Shown here: one piece after another, positions 55,759-62,635 of the stretch
How the letters are laid out: the number at the start of each line of letters is the position of its first letter
How positions within the stretch are numbered: the stretch's first letter is position 1
DNA from: an uncultured Clostridia bacterium
GTDB lineage: Bacteria > Bacillota > Clostridia > Christensenellales > Christensenellaceae
NCBI GenBank assembly: GCA_944347775.1
Contig: CALVMT010000080.1
Span: forward strand, 1-62,635
Direction of reading: 5' to 3'
DNA length: 62,635 bases
Program-made: the position numbers and the translations under genes
The notes under the pieces: generated by a model
Seen by the model: only the letters and a program-made list of their open reading frames with translations
What the model was told of the DNA's origin: nothing
Database searches by the model: none

Positions 55759-56967
55759 ATGGACTATGCAAAGCGAAATCAAACAATGACTTTTTTTCTA
55801 TGTGTAATCGGATTTGAATTTATTGTAAATAATTTGGCACATCCGATGACCCCTACAATTATTCAAAATTTACAACTTGGCGACTATATGTTCGGACTTG
55901 CTTTTGCTTCAATGGCAATCACTAACTTCCTATTTTCTCCTTTTTGGGGAAGAATCACCAAAAACGTACGCCTGTCAACATTGATGCTGATTAGTTGTTG
56001 CGGATATGCACTTGGTCAAAGTCTTTTTATGCTTGCAAAAAATGAAGTGATGATTCTTGTTGCAAGAGCCTTTTCAGGCGCCTTTGCAAGCGGATACAGC
56101 ACGATTCCCATGATCTATATCATTAACTATTCTCCAAGTAACGTCCAGAGCCGTAATTTGACGCTAATGACAACAATTACCGTTGTTGCCGCTTCCTTTG
56201 GTTATTTGATTGGCGGAATTTTAGGCGACATTTCCATAACGCTTTGCTTTACCATACAAATTATCGGCATGTTCTTTAGCGGATTTTGTTTTTTATTTCT
56301 TATGCGTCGTGGTGAATCTGTTCCGCAACAACAGAAGCAAAAAATGCGCATTTTATTTAAGGAAGCCAATCCTTTTTCTGCGTTTTTATCCATCCGCCCT
56401 TTTTTATGCAAAGCATTAACCATTCTTTTTGCAACTATTCTTTGCGCTTTTATTGCTTATAATGCATTTGAGCAATGCTTTAACTACTATATGATCGACC
56501 AATTTAATTTTTCCAGCGGGTATAACGGTGCAGTAAAGGCCGCTACAGGAATTGTCGCGTTAATTGCAAACTTAACCATTTGTATGCAGATTTTGCGAAA
56601 GAAAAAAATTAACAAACCTTTAATCCTTGTATTGGCCCTATCTGCCTTTTTTGCCATTTTTATGATTCTTATGCCAAACCTGACACTGTTTCTTATTATT
56701 GCCATGTTCTTTTTTGGCTGTACTGCAATTTTTCAACCGTTATTGCAAGAACAGGTGGCAAACTCAGGGCAGCAAAGAGAAGGAAGCGCCATTATTATGG
56801 GCTTTTATAATGCAATTAAAAGCCTGGGGATGATTTTCGGTGCATTAGTTGCTGGGCTAATCTATAATTTTCTTCCCGAACTTCCTTTCTGGATGGCCGG
56901 CTTTTTCTTTATGCTTGCCGCACTGTTCAGTTTTATTTATTCTCGCATGCATAGAGCTGAATATTAA
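55759..56967 (+). CDS. MFS transporter
   Basis: This 402-residue major facilitator has about twelve helices. Loop 2-3 reads FWGRITKNVRLSTLMLIS, and helices 4-5 contain RAFSGAFASGYSTIPMIYII, similar to multidrug or tetracycline-type exporters. There is a mid-protein cytoplasmic loop at about residues 180-215. The substrate is unknown. It is not close to the other two MFS proteins here. GGAG lies eight bases before the ATG. Confidence 0.82.
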   Translation: MDYAKRNQTMTFFLCVIGFEFIVNNLAHPMTPTIIQNLQLGDYMFGLAFASMAITNFLFSPFWGRITKNVRLSTLMLISCCGYALGQSLFMLAKNEVMILVARAFSGAFASGYSTIPMIYIINYSPSNVQSRNLTLMTTITVVAASFGYLIGGILGDISITLCFTIQIIGMFFSGFCFLFLMRRGESVPQQQKQKMRILFKEANPFSAFLSIRPFLCKALTILFATILCAFIAYNAFEQCFNYYMIDQFNFSSGYNGAVKAATGIVALIANLTICMQILRKKKINKPLILVLALSAFFAIFMILMPNLTLFLIIAMFFFGCTAIFQPLLQEQVANSGQQREGSAIIMGFYNAIKSLGMIFGALVAGLIYNFLPELPFWMAGFFFMLAALFSFIYSRMHRAEY

Positions 56968-56992
56968 TCTTCTTTAATGCATGCATAAATTA

Positions 56993-57020
56993 TTGACTAA
57001 TATCCGCTTTATGATAGAAT
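56993..57020 (+). promoter_or_regulatory. acpP promoter
   Basis: TTGACT (56993-56998) and TAGAAT (57015-57020), 16 bp apart, 55 bases before the acpP start. Confidence 0.65.
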
Positions 57021-57075
57021 GAATACATAAAAAAGGGGTACCCGGGCATTGGGCGAAAGGAGTAAACGATAATAT

Positions 57076-57291
57076 ATGGAACTGAAAAAAATTCAAGACA
57101 TTATTTCCAAATACTTAGGCATTGATGCAGACAGTATTACAGAAGAATCTTCTTTTAAAGATATGGAAGTCGATTCATTGGATATGGTAGAAATTGTTAT
57201 GGAAATTGAAAAAGAATTTGATATCGTTATCGAAGAAGCACAGGAAATTCAGACTGTAGGCGATATTATTAAATTAATTCAATCAAAATAA
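57076..57291 (+). CDS. acpP: Acyl carrier protein
   Basis: This 71-residue acidic ACP has the phosphopantetheine site Ser34 in the DSLDMVEIVMEIE motif and typical helices on both sides. No other fatty-acid genes are adjacent, so it could serve fatty acid synthesis or a special acyl pathway. AAAGGAG lies 13 bases upstream, a long spacing. A terminator follows. Confidence 0.93.
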   Translation: MELKKIQDIISKYLGIDADSITEESSFKDMEVDSLDMVEIVMEIEKEFDIVIEEAQEIQTVGDIIKLIQSK

Positions 57292-57313
57292 TAAGGAATT
57301 ATTCATGGTTATT

Positions 57314-57345
57314 TATGAGGCAGATGTTAAATCTGCCTCATTTTA
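57314..57345 (+). terminator. Intrinsic terminator after acpP
   Basis: ATGAGGCAGAT pairs with ATCTGCCTCAT around a five-base loop, then TTTATT. Confidence 0.82.
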
Positions 57346-57410
57346 TTATAAAAAATTACTTTAAAATTTAAAATTTCCCTATATAATAAAAGATAGTATA
57401 GGAGGGTTGC

Positions 57411-58205
57411 ATGAGTCTACATTTTTCACCATTGCTAAGTAGTTCGTCCGGAAATGCTTCTCTCATTTCTAATGGACAGACTTCAATTCTTGTTGATGCA
57501 GGCGCCACCGGTAGCATTCTTGAAAAAATGCTTCGTGATGTTGGCCAAAACGCGGCTAATCTTGCGGGCATACTCATTACACATGAGCATGTTGACCACA
57601 TTAAAGGCGTTGGGGTGCTTAGCAGAAAATATAATTTACCAATTTACGCAAACAGCGCAACATGGGAACAAATGCAGCCTAAAATCGGCGAAATCGCACT
57701 ACATAATATCCGCATTATTGAAAAAACCGAATTTTTTATTCGCAACTTTTGCATTCTTCCAATTCCGCTTTGCCATGATGCCGCAGATCCGGTGGGATAC
57801 AGCATAATGTCGGGCAATCGAAAAATCAGTATTTTAACAGACACCGGAAAAATTAGCGAGAAAATGCTTGATGCTGCAGCCGGTTCAACCATTGTTCTTT
57901 TAGAAGCCAATCATGATTTGGAGATGCTAAAAAATGGTAAATATCCTTACCATTTAAAAAACAGAATCCTATCTTCAAAAGGGCATCTTTCCAACATAAA
58001 AGCAGGTGCCGCAGCAGTTGAGCTTTACCAACGCGGTGTTAGAGGTATTGTTTTAGGGCATATCAGCAGTCAAAATAATATTAAACAATTGGCTTATCAT
58101 ACCGTTCTTACCCAGTGCGAACAGGCAGGAATTATTATCGGAAAAGATATGGCTCTGACAACAGCCAATCGCAAAAGCATTACCGGCACATTTCAACTAA
58201 AATAA
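57411..58205 (+). CDS. walJ: MBL-fold metallo-hydrolase WalJ/YycJ
   Basis: This is a 264-residue metallo-beta-lactamase-fold protein. The opening LLSSSSGNASLISNGQTSIL and metal motif ITHEHVDHIKGVG, then LEANHDLEMLKNGKYPYHLK and VLGHISSQNN, are characteristic of YycJ/WalJ. In Bacillus it is a 5'-3' exonuclease linked to mismatch repair and lies near walRK. Here it is followed ten bases later by rlmH, another usual neighbour of that locus. AGGAGG precedes the ATG. Confidence 0.9.
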   Translation: MSLHFSPLLSSSSGNASLISNGQTSILVDAGATGSILEKMLRDVGQNAANLAGILITHEHVDHIKGVGVLSRKYNLPIYANSATWEQMQPKIGEIALHNIRIIEKTEFFIRNFCILPIPLCHDAADPVGYSIMSGNRKISILTDTGKISEKMLDAAAGSTIVLLEANHDLEMLKNGKYPYHLKNRILSSKGHLSNIKAGAAAVELYQRGVRGIVLGHISSQNNIKQLAYHTVLTQCEQAGIIIGKDMALTTANRKSITGTFQLK

Positions 58206-58214
58206 AGAGGTAAT

Positions 58215-58691
58215 ATGAATATTCGCATTATTTCCGTAGGTAAAATGAAAGAGAATTATTGGAGACAGGCACAACAGGAATATTGTAAAATGCTTTCTCG
58301 CTTTTGTACGATTGAAATTATTGAGGTTGCAGATGAAAAGACGCCGGAAAATCCTTCTGAAGGAGAAATCCGCGCTATTTTAAAAAAAGAAGGAGAGCGT
58401 ATACGTTTAGCATTAAAGGGATACGAGCGCGTTTACGCATTAGCTTCGGAAGGGATCTATGAAGATTCCGTTGCATTTTCCCGTCGCATCGGTCACGAGA
58501 ATGATACGACACGTCGACTTGCATTTTTAATCGGCGGATCCTTTGGTTTAGCTGAACCGATTAAACAACAAGCCAATGCACTCATTTCTTTTTCCAAAAT
58601 GACTTTTCCCCATCGTTTAGCGCGTATCATATTATTAGAACAGCTTTTTCGCGCATATAAAATTATGTATAGCGAAACATATCATAAATAA
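58215..58691 (+). CDS. rlmH: 23S rRNA pseudouridine-1915 N3-methyltransferase
   Basis: This is a 158-residue SPOUT methyltransferase. It starts MNIRIISVGKMKENYWRQAQ and has the knot region FLIGGSFGLAEPIKQQA followed by the C-terminal FSKMTFPHRLARIILLEQLFRAYKI. It methylates pseudouridine 1915 in helix 69 of the 70S ribosome. Length and motifs are fully typical. AAAGAGG precedes the start. Confidence 0.97.
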   Translation: MNIRIISVGKMKENYWRQAQQEYCKMLSRFCTIEIIEVADEKTPENPSEGEIRAILKKEGERIRLALKGYERVYALASEGIYEDSVAFSRRIGHENDTTRRLAFLIGGSFGLAEPIKQQANALISFSKMTFPHRLARIILLEQLFRAYKIMYSETYHK

Positions 58692-58733
58692 AAATATTTG
58701 AAAAAGAAGACATGGATTGAAAGGGGATTTGAG

Positions 58734-59996
58734 ATGGAAAATAAAAAAAGGCAATGCTTGCCCGTCTACATTCTATTTTGTTATCTTCTGAGTTTCTACA
58801 CCGGTTTTAATATGTCGGGTACGCAGTTTGTTTTGCTGGATATGAAAACAGAATTTGGGCTCAGCAGCACGTTGATGGCTGTTATTTCATCAGCACAGCT
58901 AATCTCTTCTTTAGCAATGTCCCTGTTATTCAGTAAACTGCTAGACCATATGGATAATAAAAAGGTCTTACTGGCAGGATCATTTTGTTCTATCGCCGGG
59001 GCACTTTTTGCTGGTTTTTCCGGCGGTCCGATGATTACTCTAGTGTCTTATATTATCAGTGGAGTTGGTAGCAATATGCTTCTTTCCGCTCCTTTCCCCG
59101 GCATGGCCAAACTGGACCCGGAGCATATTACTCTGCATCTCAATCGTCAGCAAGGTGCATTATCCTGCGGTGCTTTTATTTCACCGTTGATTATGGCACT
59201 CTTATTTAACGACATTGGGCTTAGTTGGCGTTGGGCGTATTATATCAGCGCAATTATGCTTTGTATCATTACGATCTGTTTCCTTTTTGTCCCTTCTCCA
59301 GGTAAACCGGGAGAAATCAGTGAATATCCTGAGGAAACAGTTGAAGAGAAAAAGATAAGAAAACGCATTATTCTTACCCCTGCTTTCCTGTGCATGGGAA
59401 TATGTCTTGGATTATATATGGTTATGGAAATTGGGTTGCTTGGCTATGCAAAAGATTACTTTATGATCGGAATGAACGATATTCTCGGCGCTTCATTATG
59501 CATCTCAATCGTACGCGGAGGAATGACAATCAGCCGTCTGTTCGGAGAACGTGTCATCAAAAACAGAGTATGGATGAGTATTTTAACTATGGGATTATCC
59601 GGTGTATCGCTTCTGCTTATGGCAATTTTTCGCATTCCTGTTGTTTCGCTTATATGGTGCGGGCTTTTTGGACTTTTTGCCGGCCCATGCTGGCCAACCA
59701 TATTAAGCATGGGACTTTCATTAGATACGCGATCTTCAGGTAAATTATCCAGTATTCTAATGATTTTTAACAATATCGGAAACAATCTAGGAAACTTGCT
59801 TATCGGCGCATGCGTAGATACTTTGGGTATTCGTCGCGCATACTATGTTGCTGCCAGCATTGCTATTTTAGGTATCCTCTTGCTAATCATAGGTGTACGC
59901 TCTTTCCGAAAATTAAAAAAGATTCCTGAAGGTCCTGAATGGCTTTGGACACAACAACAAAAACTAGAACGCATACCGCGTCTTCATCAAACATGA
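58734..59996 (+). CDS. MFS transporter
   Basis: This 420-residue major facilitator has about twelve helices. The first half has LLFSKLLDHMDNKKVLLAG and the second half FGLFAGPCWPTILSMGLSL, a motif shared with the MFS protein at 49080-50276. The ATG at 58734 follows AAAGGGGATTTGAG; a TTG at 58698 is less likely. It lies 43 bases after rlmH but is probably functionally unrelated. The substrate is unknown. Confidence 0.85.
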   Translation: MENKKRQCLPVYILFCYLLSFYTGFNMSGTQFVLLDMKTEFGLSSTLMAVISSAQLISSLAMSLLFSKLLDHMDNKKVLLAGSFCSIAGALFAGFSGGPMITLVSYIISGVGSNMLLSAPFPGMAKLDPEHITLHLNRQQGALSCGAFISPLIMALLFNDIGLSWRWAYYISAIMLCIITICFLFVPSPGKPGEISEYPEETVEEKKIRKRIILTPAFLCMGICLGLYMVMEIGLLGYAKDYFMIGMNDILGASLCISIVRGGMTISRLFGERVIKNRVWMSILTMGLSGVSLLLMAIFRIPVVSLIWCGLFGLFAGPCWPTILSMGLSLDTRSSGKLSSILMIFNNIGNNLGNLLIGACVDTLGIRRAYYVAASIAILGILLLIIGVRSFRKLKKIPEGPEWLWTQQQKLERIPRLHQT

Positions 59997-60004
59997 ATAA
60001 CTAT

Positions 60005-60034
60005 GACCGAAGAAAAATTTCTTCGGTCTCTTTA
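60005..60034 (+). terminator. Intrinsic terminator after the MFS gene
   Basis: GACCGAAG pairs with CTTCGGTC around AAAAATTT, with a modest T-run. Confidence 0.75.
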
Positions 60035-60105
60035 CCATTATTTATTTTTATGCATATTACAGCAATTAAACGAATACTGACTTATTTTTTATGTTTTTAA
60101 GGATA

Positions 60106-60140
60106 AAAACAAGCGGTATATCAAATTTACTATACCGCCT
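60106..60140 (-). terminator. Intrinsic terminator of the tautomerase-oxidoreductase pair
   Basis: On the minus strand AGGCGGTATA pairs with TATACCGCTT around a ten-base loop, then GTTTTTATCC. Confidence 0.7.
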
Positions 60141-60221
60141 GTGGTAAACCTATTTTAATAAAAATTCAATTTAAACTCCGCCAGATCATAATCAGCAGTG
60201 CTTCATGCTTTTTTTATTAAA

Positions 60222-60569
60222 TTATTTTTTTAATACTCCTCTGGAACCCCATTCCGGATATTCCTGGATATTAACATATGCATCATCTTTTGCAACGCCT
60301 GCTTCCTTTTCTAAAACGTCAAAAATTTTAGCAGTCATTGCTGCCTTTGCTTCAAATGCAGCCTCATCCTTTAAGCGCACCTCAACAAATGCACATGACG
60401 TCTTTTCTTCACCGCGGAAAAACAAATCCAATCCATCTTCTATCGACATCATTAATTTGCTTTCTGTCTTTCCCGGAATCAATTCGACTGCCTGCCCCAT
60501 GCCAGCTTTTACCGCCAGTTTTTGGGAAGGTGTTAATTTATTTGCTGTTTTAACTCCGATAAATGGCAT
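60222..60569 (-). CDS. MIF/phenylpyruvate tautomerase-like protein
   Basis: This 115-residue protein has the tautomerase/MIF length. It begins MPFIGVKTANKLTPSQKLAV, so mature Pro1 (the catalytic base of the superfamily) is available. SCAFVEVRLKDEAAFEAKA and NIQEYPEWGSRGVLKK match the later strands. The substrate is unknown; relatives act on phenylpyruvate in vitro. It follows the Gfo/Idh/MocA gene by 25 bases in the same transcript. Confidence 0.82.
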   Translation of the reverse strand: MPFIGVKTANKLTPSQKLAVKAGMGQAVELIPGKTESKLMMSIEDGLDLFFRGEEKTSCAFVEVRLKDEAAFEAKAAMTAKIFDVLEKEAGVAKDDAYVNIQEYPEWGSRGVLKK

Positions 60570-60594
60570 TTTATTCTCCTTTGTCGTCTATAAT

Positions 60595-61623
60595 TTACAG
60601 ACTGTAAACATGTTCGGGAAATACAATACCCGCCTGTTCACGAATCTTTTCCATTGTCGCAATAACTTCAGTTGTCAGCTTCTTAGACTGCTCATAGCGT
60701 TCTTTTGTTCCTTCTTTATCCGTAATAAATTTGTAGAACTGCAGTGCTTCTCCGCCCATATTGCTAAAGGAAGTATCTCTTTTGGTGACTACTTCTTTTG
60801 TTCCATCAACATATTCAATATAACTGTTATCAAAGCATTCCATAGTATCGATATGGAGTACGCCAAGATCTCCCATAATCAAATTATCATGTCTAGATGT
60901 GCTGGTTTTGCCATAGCTGATTGAAACATGAATATTCTTAAATACACCGTCTTCCTGTTTTGCCGGGCAATGGAACAAGACTGTGCCGCAGGCATCTGCT
61001 CCGGTCGACATCATGGAAACATCTGCAAGAATCTTGCTCGGTGTTCCAAACCAATATAATGCCGGATATACCAGATAAATACCCATATCCATTAAGCCGC
61101 CTGCTGCCATCGCCGGGTTAAAAATATTGGGAAATTCCCCAGCTTTAAGTGCTGGCATTTTCGAAGAATATCTGCAAAAATCAAATTTTGCCATATGTAT
61201 CTCGCCAAGTTTTGAAAAAGCTTCTGTAAGCTGATGAATTTCAGGTAGATATAATCCTTTCATTGCTTCCATAAAAATAACGCCTTTTTCATCTGCAATT
61301 TCGTATAACTTTTTGAGTTGTTCAGATGTAATAACAGAAGTCTTTTCGCAAATTACATTCTTGCCGTGTTCCAGCAACGTCTTTGCCGTAGGATAATGGA
61401 ATGCATTAGGATTTGCAATATAGACCGCATCAATATCACTTTCACCGAGCGCATCCAAGTCGTTATAGATTCTAGTAATCCCATGCTTCGCACCAAAAGC
61501 CTGACCCTCCGCATCACTGAAAGAATAAACCGCGGAATGCACAAAATCCGGTGCATTCTCCTTTGCGCCTTTTAAGAAAGAATCTACTATCCAACCGGCG
61601 CCAACTGTCGCAAATTTAATCAT
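60595..61623 (-). CDS. Gfo/Idh/MocA-family oxidoreductase
   Basis: This is a 342-residue NAD(P)-dependent oxidoreductase. The N-terminal Rossmann loop is TVGAGWIVDSFLKGAKENAP, IDAVYIANPNAFHYPTAKTL is next, and the family EKP motif appears as CEKTSVITSEQL. The C-terminal substrate domain has GGGLMDMGIYL-type residues (AAGGLMDMGIYLVYPALYWF). It probably acts on a sugar, inositol or trans-dihydrodiol-like substrate. AGGGAGGAG precedes the start. Confidence 0.88.
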   Translation of the reverse strand: MIKFATVGAGWIVDSFLKGAKENAPDFVHSAVYSFSDAEGQAFGAKHGITRIYNDLDALGESDIDAVYIANPNAFHYPTAKTLLEHGKNVICEKTSVITSEQLKKLYEIADEKGVIFMEAMKGLYLPEIHQLTEAFSKLGEIHMAKFDFCRYSSKMPALKAGEFPNIFNPAMAAGGLMDMGIYLVYPALYWFGTPSKILADVSMMSTGADACGTVLFHCPAKQEDGVFKNIHVSISYGKTSTSRHDNLIMGDLGVLHIDTMECFDNSYIEYVDGTKEVVTKRDTSFSNMGGEALQFYKFITDKEGTKERYEQSKKLTTEVIATMEKIREQAGIVFPEHVYSL

Positions 61624-61852
61624 ATTACTCTCCTCCCTGCCCTATTGGGCATCTATAAAAAAGTCAAACCCTTTATACAAGGAACTGAGGTTATCCACGC
61701 TATCCTTGCATATAATATTAGTTTAATATATTTTGTGCATTTTGAAAATACTTTTTACAAGGTTTCTTACTTTTATTTGTATTTCTTTTTTGGTGTTTAG
61801 CGAAACCTTATTTTAAAATATACTCCAATTTAATTTCATGTCGCAACGTAAT

Positions 61853-62105
61853 TTACTCTAGCCCAATTTGAGGAATCTCCAATTTTAATTTTCCGAATTG
61901 ATTAAATATGCTTTGTGGTATATAAAGCGATAATATCAAATTTTCTATTTGGTAAAATTGCAATGCCCAAATATTATCGTTAGTCGCAATAACAATCACC
62001 CACCCTATTGAAACCTTCCATGTTAGAATATCCAATAGTTAATTAATTAGTGCGCGATTCCGTGATTTTCCTTAAGGCTGTCCAACAAAAGCATTTCATG
62101 TTTTT
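61853..62105 (-). pseudogene. GNAT acetyltransferase remnant
   Basis: Pieces of one GNAT domain lie in order in different frames on the minus strand: EMLLLDSLKENHGIAH, stop, LINYWIF, stop, then (shifted) VIVIATNDNIWALQFYQ, (shifted) NRKFDIIALY, (shifted) NQFGKLKLEIPQIGLE. ATNDNxxALxFYQ followed by EIPxIG is a well-known GNAT C-terminal pattern. At least three frameshifts and two stops make it non-functional. The N-terminal half is not detectable. Confidence 0.72.
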
Positions 62106-62423
62106 TCTTTTAACACAATAAGTTAATAAGCCGAGCATTATGTCATTTTCGCAGGGTACAACTCTTTGCCCTTTTCCATATCATAAATTTTTTCACAGAA
62201 AAGCATTTTCATCACTCCCCAACAATTAGCAATGAATTAGTCAATCTTGCTTTCCCATTCCAACGCGACACATATTTATTTCTTTTAAATTTTTTATATC
62301 ATCTTTTCTTTTTATTTGATGTTTATATTACTGTTTTCTAAAGCGCTTTTTTAACAAAAGTACAGTTATTAGAAAATAGCAGTTAAACTGTTGTAAATTA
62401 AACAAAAAATATCTCCTGTCGCA

Positions 62424-62457
62424 CAAAAAAAGCGATGCGCAATGCATCGCTTTTTTA
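62424..62457 (-). terminator. Intrinsic terminator of the amino-acid ABC transporter gene
   Basis: AGCGATGC and GCATCGCT form an 8-bp stem with a five-base loop, with A-run and T-run on either side. Confidence 0.85.
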
Positions 62458-62635
62458 TTATTTACGCAAAATACGCTTTAAAAACTCACGCGTTCTCTCT
62501 TCTTTCAAATGTTCAAAAATCACATCCGGCGTTCCTTCTTCCAAAATAATGCCGTCATTCATAAAAACGACTCTATCCGAAACATCTTTCGCAAAAGCCA
62601 TTTCATGAGTAACAACCAACATTGTAAGCCTTCCC
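62458..62635 (-). CDS. Polar amino acid ABC transporter ATPase, C-terminal part
   Basis: The last 58 codons of a minus-strand gene are present. They read [20 protein letters not shown], with the H-loop histidine, then [12 protein letters not shown] and [10 protein letters not shown]. This is the usual end of GlnQ/HisP-type ATPases. Walker A, signature and Walker B lie beyond the window edge. A permease or binding-protein gene may be its neighbour outside the window. Confidence 0.93.
   Translation of the reverse strand, partial: GRLTMLVVTHEMAFAKDVSDRVVFMNDGIILEEGTPDVIFEHLKEERTREFLKRILRK

Larger units (their letters stand above)
61624..62457. other. Long AT-rich non-coding gap with gene remnants
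   Basis: About 830 bases have no intact gene. A GNAT remnant lies at 61853-62105 (separate entry). A 22-24 codon minus-strand frame at 62138-62212 (MLFCEKIYDMEKGKELYPA) has a GGGGAG site and could be another remnant. 61660-61850 and 62240-62420 show nothing I can assign. Confidence 0.5.

Overview
This window looks like chromosomal DNA of a low-GC, anaerobic member of the Bacillota, most likely class Clostridia. The reasons are the 16S rRNA sequence, strong AGGAGG-type ribosome binding sites, AddAB (not RecBCD) recombination enzymes, a TPP riboswitch/ThiT pair, NiaR/NiaX niacin control, an M-box, a rubrerythrin, a DUF1858 protein and a DUF362 ferredoxin-like protein. I cannot place it more finely by reading alone. 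Several genes (rpsF-ssb-rpsR, rplI-dnaB, walJ, rlmH) usually sit near oriC in Bacillota, so the window may be origin-proximal, although dnaA is not here.

Layout. 1-1045: 5' part of a 16S rRNA gene on the minus strand and its promoter. 1210-2294: TPP-riboswitch-controlled thiamine transporter thiT. 2317-10351: minus-strand addB-addA-metallo-hydrolase-zinc ribbon-DUF1858 run. 10515-14412: a small conserved protein, an RNA methyltransferase/pseudouridine synthase pair, ispE and a solute-binding protein. 14515-18741: DUF2232-rplI-dnaB plus an unusual RluA-like/GNAT fusion. 18887-29219: accessory region with five of the window's six mannitol-dehydrogenase-like paralogues, a broken chorismate mutase and an ABC exporter with a degenerate ATPase. 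29396-33619: membrane proteins, an M42 peptidase, a GNAT, a multiply broken gene and tRNA-Arg(ACG). 33692-36426: niaX-niaR, rubrerythrin, Mrp. 36436-37610: rpsF-ssb-rpsR. 37691-41770: sixth dehydrogenase paralogue, DUF362 protein, CNNM/CorC protein. 41808-44922: M-box, terminator, leader ORF and the Mg2+ P-type ATPase mgtA. 45170-48911: glnS-gltX-phosphodiesterase. 49080-61623: MFS transporters, PAP2 phosphatase, TypA/BipA, a DUF4349 lipoprotein, acyl carrier protein, walJ-rlmH, a MIF-like tautomerase and a Gfo/Idh/MocA oxidoreductase. 61624-62635: decayed DNA with a GNAT remnant, then the end of an amino-acid ABC transporter ATPase.

Three cofactor or ion genes carry visible control elements: thiT (TPP riboswitch plus terminator), niaX-niaR (promoter with a probable NiaR operator) and mgtA (M-box, terminator and a 32-codon leader ORF). 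Most operons end in clear intrinsic terminators.

The most notable content is the local expansion of MtlD-like polyol dehydrogenases. Five keep the family's K-x4-N-x2-H catalytic motif; one has lost the histidine, and one gene is broken by two homopolymer frameshifts. Other oddities are an RluA-like domain without its catalytic aspartate fused to an acetyltransferase, an ABC ATPase whose Q-loop, signature and H-loop are all altered, and an acidic leader peptide ahead of mgtA. All functions here are inferred from sequence reading; no database search was run.
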